Source: Sedimenticola sp. (GTDB taxonomy: Bacteria > Pseudomonadota > Gammaproteobacteria > Chromatiales > Chromatiaceae). From it: 32,740 nucleotides of DNA. The position numbers and the translations under genes are program-made. Where the stretch lies: assembly GCA_026196795.1 (NCBI GenBank), contig JAPHUE010000136.1, forward strand, positions 1 through 32,740, given 5' to 3'. Under the pieces are notes generated by a model. The model did no database searches and was not told where the DNA came from. It saw only the letters and a list, made by a program, of their open reading frames with translations. Shown one piece after another: positions 1 through 7,595 of the stretch; within the stretch, counting starts at the first letter, position 1, and every line of letters begins with the position of its first letter.

Positions 1-172
1 GACTGTTACTCCTGGTTACTGCTTTAGCCCTCTAGTCTGCAAGGGAATGGGAGTGAGATCAACTTGGGGAAAGTAGGGAATAGGGCGTGATTGAACTCTG
101 CAGCGCTATAGCTGTTGTAGCGATGGCGTACGTTTTGGAGAAATTGTTCAAATCAATAGCTATGAGGGCCCG
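1..172. other. Left-edge noncoding stretch
   Basis: No convincing coding frame, RNA gene or strong hairpin is visible between the window edge and the stop codon of hspQ. It lies downstream of hspQ, which reads towards the edge. Nothing can be assigned. Confidence 0.4.
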
Positions 173-481
173 TTAGTTTATCCGGCCTGTGAGGTAACGC
201 TCACCGGTAAAGTGAGTGAATAGTTGGTTGATATAGGGGTGTTCGATAGGTAGGTGGCTTTCGTCTGGCTCCAGGTTGCACTGGGCAACATAGGTTTCCT
301 GCTCAGAGCCATCGACCAACACCCGATACCAGGGTTCATCTTTTGGTGGACGGCTTTTAGCCATCATCTCATACCACTCATTAGAGAGCTGAAACTCGGC
401 ATCTACATCGTAGACCACGCCGCGATAGTCAAACAGCTTGTGGTGTACCAGTTGTCCAACATTCAGTTTTGCCTGTTTCAT
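173..481 (-). CDS. hspQ: Heat shock protein HspQ (YccV-like, hemimethylated-DNA-binding fold)
   Basis: A protein of about 102 residues that matches the HspQ/YccV family across its length. It has the N-terminal stretch NVGQLVHHKLFDYRGVVYDVD, the PWYRVLVDG core and the YVAQCNLEP segment followed by an acidic and then aromatic tail. In enterobacteria HspQ is a small cytoplasmic heat-shock protein that favours degradation of mutant DnaA and acts as a specificity factor for Lon; that role is family knowledge, not seen here. Two tandem ATG codons occur (484 and 481). The upstream AGGT is better spaced for the ATG at 481, but 484 is possible. The gene follows fumC on the same strand with about 80 bases between, so it may be a readthrough partner or have its own promoter in that gap. 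Confidence 0.88.
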   Translation of the reverse strand: MKQAKLNVGQLVHHKLFDYRGVVYDVDAEFQLSNEWYEMMAKSRPPKDEPWYRVLVDGSEQETYVAQCNLEPDESHLPIEHPYINQLFTHFTGERYLTGRIN

Positions 482-566
482 CATATCTACCTGCTATTTG
501 AGTCTGCCTTTTTATGGGCCCTTAATCTCTATGACCCTGATTCAAGCTGTTCTGTTTCATATCGCC

Positions 567-1970
567 TTAATCTTTTTCTGAAGGGTCAGAGTGAATGCCT
601 CGGTGGGTCAGTAGTCGAGGATCAAGCCATTTTTCCAGCTCATCACGGCTGAGACCGGTCTGCTCCTGCGCTACATCGATAACACTACGCTCTTCCTCAT
701 AGGCCTGCTTGCAGATCTCGGCGGCCTTCTGATAGCCGACTATCGGGTTCAGTGCCGTGACTAATATGGGATTAAGTGACAGCGCTTGCCGCATCTTCTT
801 CTCATTGACTTTGAAGTCGGCGATGCTCTTCTCTGCTAGTAATATTGATCCATTACTCAATAGTTCAATACTTTGCAGCAGATTGTAGGCAATGAGCGGC
901 AACATGGTATTGAGTTGAAAATTGCTCGACTGACCGGCCATAGCAATAGTGGTGTCATTGCCGATCACCTGTGCGGCAACCATCATGATCGCCTCGGGTA
1001 TCACCGGGTTGACCTTGCCTGGCATGATACTGGAGCCTGGTTGCAGAGCCGTGAGTGAGATCTCACCTAGTCCAGCAATTGGTCCACTGTTCATCCAGCG
1101 CAGGTCATTGGCAATCTTGTGCAACCCCTGCGCCGTTGTTCGTAGTTGCCCTGACAGTTCAACGGCCGTGCTTTGATTGCTTAGGTCCGTGATAAGTGCG
1201 GTGGGAACGCAGAGTACAAGGCCGGTCTGTTGAGAAAGACACTGAGCGATTCGCGTTGCAAAGTCAGGGTGCGCATTAATGCCGGTACCTACCGCTGTTC
1301 CTCCGAGCATCAGTTGATGCAGGCGTATCTCGGTATCCTGAATGCGTGCGATATTTTCTCTGATCAGATTAGCCCAGGCGGATAGCTCCTGGCTCATGCG
1401 AATTGGCATGGCATCCATCAGGTGCGTTCGCCCTGTCTTGCAGATGGCATCCATAGAGGCAATACGTTGCATGATCGTACCGGCGACAGTTTCCAGTGCG
1501 GGGATGAGTTGTTCTTTTAGGGCTATCGCCGCACAGAGGTGGATCATGCTGGGTATGACGTCATTGCTGCTCTGGCAGAGATTGACATGATCATTGGGAT
1601 GAACCTCAACACCTTGCTTACTCGCCAGGTTGGCAATCACTTCGTTGATGTTCATATTGGTGCTGGTGGCAGAGCCGGTCTGGAAAACATCAACCGGGAA
1701 CTGTGCCATAGGCAGGTCGTTTAGCAGGGTGTCGGCGGCATGGATGATGGCAGCTGCCTTATCGGGAGCCAGCAGTTTAAGATCACGGTTGACCTCGGCG
1801 GCGGCCTTTTTGATCACAATGCCGGCATGGATAAATCGCTTGGGTAAGCTAATACCACTGATCGGAAAGTTGTTAATGGCGCGTTGGGTCTGCGCGCCAT
1901 AGAGAGCATCAGCAGACACATTCAATTCACCCATGCTGTCCTTTTCGGTACGATAAGCAGTCTCTCTCAT
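567..1970 (-). CDS. fumC: Class II fumarate hydratase
   Basis: A 467-residue member of the fumarase/aspartase superfamily, normal length for FumC. It should interconvert fumarate and L-malate in the TCA cycle, in the cytoplasm as a homotetramer. Visible motifs are GSATSTNMN (residues 99-107), QSSNDVIP (133-140), GRTHLMDAMP (180-189, holding the His of the catalytic dyad) and the superfamily signature GSSIMPGKVNP (312-322), with the catalytic Ser loop. The GRTHL form favours fumarase; aspartase usually has GRTQLQDAVP, so aspartate ammonia-lyase is less likely. Several residues differ from textbook FumC (GSATS rather than GSGTQ, MDAMP rather than QDATP), which may mark a divergent subgroup. The start ATG at 1970 has a CGAGG ribosome site eight bases upstream and the N-terminus RTEKDSMGELNVSADALYGA aligns with known FumC starts. 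Confidence 0.88.
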   Translation of the reverse strand: MRETAYRTEKDSMGELNVSADALYGAQTQRAINNFPISGISLPKRFIHAGIVIKKAAAEVNRDLKLLAPDKAAAIIHAADTLLNDLPMAQFPVDVFQTGSATSTNMNINEVIANLASKQGVEVHPNDHVNLCQSSNDVIPSMIHLCAAIALKEQLIPALETVAGTIMQRIASMDAICKTGRTHLMDAMPIRMSQELSAWANLIRENIARIQDTEIRLHQLMLGGTAVGTGINAHPDFATRIAQCLSQQTGLVLCVPTALITDLSNQSTAVELSGQLRTTAQGLHKIANDLRWMNSGPIAGLGEISLTALQPGSSIMPGKVNPVIPEAIMMVAAQVIGNDTTIAMAGQSSNFQLNTMLPLIAYNLLQSIELLSNGSILLAEKSIADFKVNEKKMRQALSLNPILVTALNPIVGYQKAAEICKQAYEEERSVIDVAQEQTGLSRDELEKWLDPRLLTHRGIHSDPSEKD

Positions 1971-2058
1971 GCGACGAACCTCGCGTAGTTAGATCGGATG
2001 AAATGAGTATGAACCGAAACTGGATAAAAAGCACAAAACGATGGATTTAAGGGTAACC

Positions 2059-2097
2059 CAACTGATCATCACTCACCTAAGCCGCGATGATCAGTTG
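2059..2097. repeat. 12-bp perfect inverted repeat between amidase and fumC
   Basis: CAACTGATCATC (2059-2070) and GATGATCAGTTG (2086-2097) are perfect complements separated by 15 bases. It sits about 40 bases after the amidase stop and about 90 bases before the fumC start on the same strand. There is no T-run directly after it on the minus strand, so it is not a clean intrinsic terminator. It could be a terminator of another kind, an mRNA-stabilising hairpin or an operator. Confidence 0.5.
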
Positions 2098-2138
2098 AGT
2101 ATGGAAGCGCTTATTAGTTAAAAGTTCACTGGATTGGA

Positions 2139-3686
2139 TTACTCACCTGTTGAGAGATGGGGTGCCGGAAGTTTTTCAAAAAGCGATTCAATTGAAAGTG
2201 CAATAGCTAGTATTTGTTCATCGCTATCGGCGGGTCCATCCAGTTCCAACCCTATCGGTAGACCCGAAGAGGTCATTCCGATCGGAAGCGTGATGCCCGG
2301 AATTCCAGCATTACTACTAGGGTCAGTGTTATGGATGTATGTTTGGAATGTCGGGACCTGTTGGCCATTCAAGTCAACTGTCTTTGCACTGATAGCTGTG
2401 CGTCTTGCCGGTAGCAGGGTAGTTGGGAAGAGCATACCGTCAAGATTATTTTTTGCAAAATACTCTTGGTAGAGCGTTTGAAGTTTCGCCCTGTGTTCGC
2501 CGACTGCTTCCTGGTAAACCTGAGTGGGTATGGCATCATCTTCGGTGCCGATTTTGCCGTCTTTTCCCAGGGCTAACTCGCCCAGGACAAATTTCACGTC
2601 CGGACTGGCAAGTTGTTTTATTACATCAGAAAATGCTATTTGAGCCTGACTCTTATCAAGATACTTTGGAATGTCACGCAGCACTTCGTAGATAGCTAAT
2701 GGAAACCCAATCTTTTCATTGAGTTCATGAAGTCCAGGAAGATCAGCGGCCACTAAAGTAACCCCCTGTTCCTTTAGTCGGTTGAGTGCTTCCTCAATAA
2801 CTGGACGGCTAGTGTTGTCCAAGTTCTGATAGAAGTAGTCGCGGGGCACGCCTAATCGTACGGTCTTTAGATCGGCAGGCTCAATCTGGGTTGGGCCATC
2901 GGTTATAATACCATTGATAAGAATGGTATCTTCGACTGTGCGGGTGATGGGGCCGGCGGTGTCGCGGGTATGAGAGATGGGAACAATGCCTGCCTGAGAA
3001 TAACGGCCAACTGTGGGTCTGAATCCAACGGTACCAGTCAAGGCAGGCGGTATTCTTACCGATCCTCCCGTGTCGGTACCTAAGCCGGCAGGGGCCATTC
3101 TTGCGGCGATTGCTGCAGCCGTGCCGCCACTACTGCCTCCTGGAGTCATCAGGGCATTGTAGGGATTGCCGACTGATCCAAAATGGGTGTTGTCACTGGT
3201 AATCCCAAATGCCAATTCGTGCATGTTGTTTTTACCCAGAATGAAGGCACCTGCATCAATCAGTTTATCGACGACAGGGGCATGCTGTCCTGGGTAGTTG
3301 TTCAGTAGGCCCGGTGTGCCCGCCGTAGTTGGCCAGCCAATGGCATCAATATTATCTTTCAGAACAAGCGGGATACCATGCAATGGAGGTAGTGGTCTTC
3401 CTGAAGCGGTGATCCGGTCTGCCTGCCGTGCTTTTTCGAGCGCACGATTTTTGTCGAGCGTAATGAAGGCGTTCAACTGTTTGTTCGCTTCTATACGGCG
3501 ATACAGTGCTTGAGTGAGCTGGGTGCTAGTGATTTCTTTGCGGCGGATCTTCTCTGCGGCTTCTGTAACAGAGAGTTCAATCAGTACGTGGTCGGTAGTC
3601 GGGACGGTATTGGCTGCCAGTGTAGTGCCAATGCTGGAGATGCATACCGCGACCAAGGATAACAGTGTGTATGGCTGTGAGTTCAT
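2139..3686 (-). CDS. Exported amidase-signature family hydrolase
   Basis: A 515-residue amidase-signature (AS) enzyme that hydrolyses a carboxamide bond; the substrate cannot be read from sequence. The Ser-cisSer-Lys triad is intact with family spacing: Lys110 in LVLKDNI, the cis-Ser185 in PGGSSGG and the nucleophile Ser209 in GTDTGGSVRIPP. The Lys-Ser and Ser-Ser distances (75 and 24 residues) equal those in fatty acid amide hydrolase. The N-terminus MNSQPYTLLSLVAVCISS ending near TLAA looks like a Sec signal peptide, so the enzyme is probably periplasmic, unlike cytoplasmic GatA. The ATG at 3686 is preferred over an upstream in-frame start at 3755 because AAGGAGG lies just before it and the signal peptide then begins at residue 1. 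The LuxR gene lies 80 bases upstream on the same strand and may control it. Confidence 0.85.
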   Translation of the reverse strand: MNSQPYTLLSLVAVCISSIGTTLAANTVPTTDHVLIELSVTEAAEKIRRKEITSTQLTQALYRRIEANKQLNAFITLDKNRALEKARQADRITASGRPLPPLHGIPLVLKDNIDAIGWPTTAGTPGLLNNYPGQHAPVVDKLIDAGAFILGKNNMHELAFGITSDNTHFGSVGNPYNALMTPGGSSGGTAAAIAARMAPAGLGTDTGGSVRIPPALTGTVGFRPTVGRYSQAGIVPISHTRDTAGPITRTVEDTILINGIITDGPTQIEPADLKTVRLGVPRDYFYQNLDNTSRPVIEEALNRLKEQGVTLVAADLPGLHELNEKIGFPLAIYEVLRDIPKYLDKSQAQIAFSDVIKQLASPDVKFVLGELALGKDGKIGTEDDAIPTQVYQEAVGEHRAKLQTLYQEYFAKNNLDGMLFPTTLLPARRTAISAKTVDLNGQQVPTFQTYIHNTDPSSNAGIPGITLPIGMTSSGLPIGLELDGPADSDEQILAIALSIESLFEKLPAPHLSTGE

Positions 3687-3766
3687 TATCGCCTCCTTTT
3701 TATAATTTGAGAGGCTTTTAGTTTCGTATGTATTGAGGGGAGAGGGTATCGACAAGATTGTTGATG

Positions 3767-4528
3767 TCAGCTAAACGTAGCACTGGAAACCCTACGCACA
3801 AGTTCGGTCCTATTGCTGACCTCAAGTTTCTGAAACAGGCGGTTAATATGCGTGCGAACAGTGGAGAATGAGATCCCTAGTTCACGTGCGATGACCTTGT
3901 CAGGACTGCCATTGATAATCCCCAGTAAAACATCATTCTCCCGAGCTGTTATTTGAGTCGCGATGGAATCAACAAGGATTGACTGAATTGGCGATGAAGT
4001 CTCATCTTTCAGTGTCTTAATATTACGCATGGCATTGATGAAGCAGGGTTTAATAAGATCCAGAAGTGCAATCTCGTCACTGGAAAAGTCGGGACGATTT
4101 TTAGCACGCCAAATCCGGATGTCGCCAATGTTTACGGTATGGTCGTGCGCATACAGATTTATACCGTAATGTAGGCCGTCGCGTTTAAGGAAGTCATTAT
4201 AAAACTCTGTTTTAACGAGTGTTTTTTGTGGCATGACGGCGCGTACGGGAACCGTAGATTGATATCGCTGAAGTTTATGCGTGATAGGGTCGTGATGTTG
4301 AAAATAGTGTTCATAGTTTTGTAGGTTAGCTGCATCCATGTTGATCGATACACGCTCCCGAAAACAGCTTCTTTGCTGGTCCCAGATAAAAGATGCGTAA
4401 TAATCTGCATCAAGTAATTCAAGTAGGTCATATCCCACCTGCTGCCTTACTTCTGAGCAATCATGGCTTAGAGTGAGGTGTTCTATTGCCTTGGAGAGCT
4501 GCTGCATTTTTTGTTGAGACAACCACAT
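3767..4528 (-). CDS. LuxR-family transcriptional regulator
   Basis: A 253-residue protein with a C-terminal LuxR/GerE helix-turn-helix (about residues 188-250). It contains TARENDVLLGIINGSPDKVI, ARELGISFSTVRTHINRLFQ and KLEVSNRTELVRRV, typical of the DNA-binding four-helix fold. The N-terminal 170 residues contain YYASFIWD, a HHDPITHKLQ segment and a DFLKRDGLHYGINLYA segment. They resemble a ligand- or redox-sensing alpha/beta domain seen in LuxR solo regulators rather than a receiver domain; no phosphoacceptor pattern is visible. The ligand is unknown. It is divergent from the DUF4863 gene and upstream of the amidase, so it may control one or both. A nested inverted repeat between the divergent starts is a candidate binding site. 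Confidence 0.83.
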   Translation of the reverse strand: MWLSQQKMQQLSKAIEHLTLSHDCSEVRQQVGYDLLELLDADYYASFIWDQQRSCFRERVSINMDAANLQNYEHYFQHHDPITHKLQRYQSTVPVRAVMPQKTLVKTEFYNDFLKRDGLHYGINLYAHDHTVNIGDIRIWRAKNRPDFSSDEIALLDLIKPCFINAMRNIKTLKDETSSPIQSILVDSIATQITARENDVLLGIINGSPDKVIARELGISFSTVRTHINRLFQKLEVSNRTELVRRVSSATFS

Positions 4529-4607
4529 GGCTAAAATCCTGTTACTTGATGGTAGGCTGATGGAAATACACGCAACCTGTCTTCGTTTATAACGCTCTCA
4601 ATGGGAA

Positions 4608-4680
4608 TGAGCAACGATAATCTTCAGTGATTACACTTATAAACATGATGGTATTTGGCCGTGTAATCACCGATTGCTCA
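4608..4680. promoter_or_regulatory. Nested inverted repeat, candidate LuxR-type operator
   Basis: In the divergent gap between the LuxR gene and the DUF4863 gene, GTGATTACAC (4627-4636) is mirrored perfectly by GTGTAATCAC (4661-4670). An outer pair TGAGCAA (4608-4614) and TTGCTCA (4674-4680) is also perfect. The whole could act as a composite operator or form a cruciform. Its position in the gap upstream of both divergent starts suggests regulation of both. Binding by the neighbouring LuxR protein is inference. Confidence 0.45.
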
Positions 4681-4783
4681 TAAAAACACATATTATTTAT
4701 GGTTGATTTAAGCAAGCTGTTATCGTGTCACTAAACAGGTTATTCTGATTATTACTGACACAAAAATTAAGGAGCCAGTGCAT

Positions 4784-5248
4784 ATGAATGTCGAACAATT
4801 TCAGCAGTTGCTCAAGCCGCTTACTGATATGGTTTCACAGATGCCTATCGATAAAGCGCTTGAAGGTGCACTAACGGCGAAGTATCCACCCGGAAACGAG
4901 TTATTTGAGTCGATCGATAAGGCCTGCCATGAAGCCATTAAGGCCGGTTGGATGTGTGCGCAAGGTGATGAGGGAAGGCGCTTTGGCCGGGTGATTGAAC
5001 CTGCAGATGAAACCGGTCAATTGAGTGTTGATGTGGTGGACCTGATCGATATTGCGGGCCCCCATCATCGCCATCCGTTAGGTGAAGTCTGTATGGTGCT
5101 ACCGATTACAGAGGGCGCTTTGTTTGATGGAAAACCTCGTGGCTGGTGTGTTTATCCGCCAGAGTCGCAGCATCGACCAACGGTAACGAATGGACAGGCG
5201 TTGGTTCTCTATTTATTACCAGAAGGGCAGATTGATTTTACCCGTTAA
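4784..5248 (+). CDS. DUF4863 family protein, 4-hydroxylaminobenzoate lyase-like
   Basis: A protein of about 154 residues that I recognise as DUF4863-like, the family that includes the PnbB-type 4-hydroxylaminobenzoate lyase. That enzyme converts 4-hydroxylaminobenzoate to protocatechuate with release of ammonia in nitrobenzoate degradation. Visible features are a helical N-terminus (VEQFQQLLKPLTDMVSQMP), a GRVIEPADE segment, a His-rich AGPHHRHPLGEVCMVLPI segment that looks like a possible metal or active site, and a GWCVYPPESQHRPTV tail. The start ATG at 4784 is chosen because AAGGAG ends nine bases before it; the in-frame GTG at 4778 would be only three bases from that site. No nitroreductase or ring-cleavage gene is nearby, so the real substrate may differ. 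Family placement is from memory of conserved motifs. Confidence 0.62.
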   Translation: MNVEQFQQLLKPLTDMVSQMPIDKALEGALTAKYPPGNELFESIDKACHEAIKAGWMCAQGDEGRRFGRVIEPADETGQLSVDVVDLIDIAGPHHRHPLGEVCMVLPITEGALFDGKPRGWCVYPPESQHRPTVTNGQALVLYLLPEGQIDFTR

Positions 5249-5276
5249 TCCAATAGTAAAGTCTGGATGCTAATGC

Positions 5277-5308
5277 TGTCATAACGATGCACTCGTATCG
5301 TTATGACA
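5277..5308. terminator. Bidirectional hairpin between convergent genes
   Basis: TGTCATAACGAT (5277-5288) pairs perfectly with ATCGTTATGACA (5297-5308). The stem can extend by a G-T and a C-G pair, leaving the loop ACTC. It lies between the convergent DUF4863 and hemerythrin-like genes and overlaps the last codons of the latter. It could end transcription from either side, but neither flank has a strong T-run. Confidence 0.5.
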
Positions 5309-5816
5309 CATCTATCTGTACAGGCGGATTATAGAGCGGGTATAAGTGCTCCTCTTCCGTTTTTATCCGCTCGACTAATGCACTGCCTATCTGTTGCAGG
5401 TCGGGCATGAAATCCCTCTCCATCGCATCATTCCAGGGCCATATGTTATAGCGATCTATAAACTGGTTGACTGCTTTACCAATATGGCGCATCTCTCTAC
5501 GCATGGTTTTGATTGTTTCGCAGTTATCCGTATCCTTGGAGATAGTACGGTTCAGGTAAACATAAAGTTTTACGTTTTCCAGCATAATATGTTGATGAAA
5601 AAGAGACTTAAATTGAGCCAGTTCATTACACACTTCCCGAAAACGCTGTTCCTTAGCTTTCTTTTCAATCCGCATATAGTGCATCAAAAGGGATTGATGG
5701 TCATCTTTTAGTAAATCTACAAGGTCGGGATCATAAGAGATGGTGGTGTTGGGCGCGGTTGTATCTCCGCAAGCGATGCGTTTCTTTTTCGGTTTTCTTT
5801 TGAAGAAGCTAAACAT
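5301..5816 (-). CDS. Hemerythrin HHE-domain protein
   Basis: A protein of about 171 residues with a four-helix hemerythrin-like domain likely to bind a non-haem diiron centre. Candidate ligands are the His of KDDHQSLL, the His and Glu of FHQHIMLENVKLY, the His of MRREMRHIG and the acidic/His cluster of KTEEEHLYPLY. A lysine/arginine-rich N-terminus (FFKRKPKKKR) precedes the domain. Such proteins sense or handle O2, NO or iron, or act like RIC/YtfE in iron-sulfur repair. The ATG at 5816 is chosen because the basic leader begins there. An in-frame GTG at 5861 has only a very close AGGGA, and neither start has a strong ribosome site. The gene lies just downstream of an NsrR-type regulator on the same strand, which suggests a nitrosative-stress role; that link is inference. 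Confidence 0.72.
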   Translation of the reverse strand: MFSFFKRKPKKKRIACGDTTAPNTTISYDPDLVDLLKDDHQSLLMHYMRIEKKAKEQRFREVCNELAQFKSLFHQHIMLENVKLYVYLNRTISKDTDNCETIKTMRREMRHIGKAVNQFIDRYNIWPWNDAMERDFMPDLQQIGSALVERIKTEEEHLYPLYNPPVQIDVS

Positions 5817-6010
5817 TGTTTGATTAAGTGGTTGCAGTGAATTTCTTGGTTTTATATTCACCGTCCCTGATATAAAGTCGTGAGAGTTTATACCATGTTA
5901 TGAGTATCACGCTTCCCTTGGGGACTATATTTCACTGCGTGAACAATAAAATGTGAACTGGTTCTTGCTCTTCTTCTTCGTAATGCAGGGATATTCTGAT
6001 TGGATTGATT

Positions 6011-6442
6011 CTATATTAATAGAAGCTTCTTCAGCTTGACTGTCTTTTTCAGCAGGTCGGCCAGTGTGTAGTTGTCCAATACCTGATAGAACGCCGTCGT
6101 CGATTCTTCCAGCATAGCCTTCAATTGACAGGCTGTTTCAATACGACACTCTGTGCTATCTGTGGTAAAGCAGGATGTCAACACGGTGCCCTGTTCCGTT
6201 CCTCGAATTAATTCACCGATTTTTATGTCATGGGGATCAAGTGCCAGGTAAAAGCCTCCGCCTTTTCCACGCACCGTCTCCACATAACCCTGCTGGCCTA
6301 AGTGATAAACCACCTTCATTAAGTGATTTTTAGAAATGGCATAGGTATCGGCCAATTCTCCAATGGTGGCCATTTCTCCTGGCCGGAGCCCAATATAAAT
6401 AAGTACTCGGATGGTATAGTCTGAAAACGTGGTTAGGCGCAT
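6011..6442 (-). CDS. nsrR: NsrR-type Rrf2 family transcriptional repressor
   Basis: A 143-residue Rrf2-family regulator. The N-terminal winged helix includes MRLTTFSDYTIRVLIYIG, an ISKNHLMKVVYHLGQQGYVE recognition region and the GKGGGFYLA wing. Three cysteines lie in SCFTTDSTECRIETAC, with the spacing expected for the Fe-S cluster of NsrR. The C-terminal DNYTLADLLKK followed by LKKLLL is very close to the NsrR tail. NsrR carries an NO-sensitive cluster and represses NO-detoxification genes. The start at 6442 is preferred: the upstream in-frame GTG at 6454 is part of GTGGGA, which fits better as the ribosome site. The gene is divergent from the ferredoxin reductase-like gene, with an AT-rich gap that may hold the operator. 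Confidence 0.85.
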   Translation of the reverse strand: MRLTTFSDYTIRVLIYIGLRPGEMATIGELADTYAISKNHLMKVVYHLGQQGYVETVRGKGGGFYLALDPHDIKIGELIRGTEQGTVLTSCFTTDSTECRIETACQLKAMLEESTTAFYQVLDNYTLADLLKKTVKLKKLLLI

Positions 6443-6463
6443 GTTATATCCCACTACATAAAG

Positions 6464-6529
6464 AAGTATATAATATATTGATTATATGTTATTCGCATGG
6501 TATATAAACAAGTATATTAAATAATGATT
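6464..6529. promoter_or_regulatory. AT-rich divergent promoter region, candidate NsrR sites
   Basis: The gap between nsrR and the reductase gene is very AT-rich. It holds two copies of AAGTATAT, at 6464 and 6510. The second continues as AAGTATATTAAATAATGATT (6510-6529), loosely like two NsrR-type half-sites (AAGATGYATTT and its mirror). The resemblance is partial and the operator call is inference from position and gene type. Confidence 0.35.
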
Positions 6530-6566
6530 ATAGGATGCTATCATATTTAGCAGAGGAGTGTCAGTT

Positions 6567-7316
6567 ATGCCTAGTCCCCGACATACCGTAATATTGATGA
6601 AGAAGCGAACACTCGCTCCGGGAACAGTTGAACTCACCTATCAGCGTGAAGATGATGGTGTGATCAGTTATCTGCCGGGTCAGTTTTTTTCTCTTGATTT
6701 TAAATATAAAGGTGAAGAGAAGAGCCGGAGTTATAGTGCAGTCGGTCGTGTTGATGATCTAAGAAACAACCGGGAGTTTAGTTTTGCAATTACTGCTGTG
6801 CCGAATGGTGCAGCATCAGAATACTTTATGAATACCAAACCCGGTGAGTCTGCAAAAATGAGTGGGCCCTTCGGGGCTCTCACGCTTCCCCGGACAGATC
6901 CGGAACGCTACATTTTTATTGCAACAGGGACAGGCGTTGCCCCATACAGGGCTATGTTACCTGACCTTGAGCGACGTATGCAGCAGAATACTGACCTGCA
7001 AATTTCTTTGGTAATGGGTGTTAGGACACCTGAAGAGCTGATCTATGGTGATGAGTTCATTGCTTTGGAAAAAGAGTATGCAAACTTCAGTTTTCACGCT
7101 TGTTACAGCCGCAAGATGCCGGCGTCACCAGCGGGTCATGAAAAGCCGGGGAGGGTCAACGTGATGTTTGAAGCCCTCAAGCCTGATTCAGCAAAAGATA
7201 TGGTCTACCTGTGTGGTAACCCTTCTATGGTAGATGATTCAGTCACCTGGTTTACTGAATTGGAATTCACGGCTAAAAATTTGAAGCGGGAGAAGTATAA
7301 ATTTTCAACTTTTTGA
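6567..7316 (+). CDS. FAD/NAD(P)-binding ferredoxin reductase-like protein
   Basis: A 249-residue flavoprotein of the ferredoxin-NADP+ reductase superfamily. The FAD domain shows LPGQFFSLDF and the RSYS motif (residues 54-57). The NAD(P) domain shows ATGTGVAPYRAML (from about 119) and the late YLCGNPSMVDD motif. There is no fused ferredoxin or globin domain, so it must pass electrons to a separate partner. The ATG at 6567 is chosen because AGAGGAG ends eight bases before it; the in-frame GTG at 6558 overlaps that site. Divergent from nsrR, it may serve as electron donor in NO or oxygen stress, for example to the nearby hemerythrin-like protein or a distant haem or Fe-S protein. Partner identity is not shown by sequence. 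It ends 12 bases into the convergent membrane-protein gene. Confidence 0.8.
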   Translation: MPSPRHTVILMKKRTLAPGTVELTYQREDDGVISYLPGQFFSLDFKYKGEEKSRSYSAVGRVDDLRNNREFSFAITAVPNGAASEYFMNTKPGESAKMSGPFGALTLPRTDPERYIFIATGTGVAPYRAMLPDLERRMQQNTDLQISLVMGVRTPEELIYGDEFIALEKEYANFSFHACYSRKMPASPAGHEKPGRVNVMFEALKPDSAKDMVYLCGNPSMVDDSVTWFTELEFTAKNLKREKYKFSTF

Positions 7317-7595
7317 TTCAGAAGGGCTGTTGTAATTGTGGTTACTGGATGCTTTTTCCGGGTCATCGGTTTTGTGAAGCATGTGGCGGGTTAGAATGAA
7401 GAGTAGAAAGGATTCGTAAATTGCCGCCGTTAATATCACGCCCATGGTAATCCAAACGGTTACTTCGGTAGAGAGATAGGACATACTGTGTAGCAGATAG
7501 ATAGGTGTCAGTATGATCAGTGACACCGCCAACGAAACCCAAAGCATGTGGTAGCTATAAGGCAACCCCTTTCTACGGATAATGTAGTCTTTCAT
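7305..7595 (-). CDS. Small two-helix membrane protein of unknown function
   Basis: A protein of 96 residues with a short basic N-terminus (MKDYIIRRKG) and two hydrophobic segments (about residues 15-36 and 47-71), then a polar tail rich in Ser, Asn and Lys. I do not recognise a named family. The ATG at 7595 is used because AAGGGAG lies eight bases upstream; an in-frame start at 7685 lacks this and would add 30 residues. The gene is tail to tail with the reductase gene, and the last 12 bases of the two overlap. Confidence 0.6.
   Translation of the reverse strand: MKDYIIRRKGLPYSYHMLWVSLAVSLIILTPIYLLHSMSYLSTEVTVWITMGVILTAAIYESFLLFILTRHMLHKTDDPEKASSNHNYNSPSESKS

Noticed and set aside
254-652. 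132-codon plus-strand frame across hspQ and the end of fumC
   Set aside because: It spans two well supported minus-strand genes and shows no domain.
567-1970. Aspartate ammonia-lyase as an alternative to fumarase
   Set aside because: The GRTHL motif and overall pattern fit fumarase better than the GRTQLQDAVP form of aspartase.
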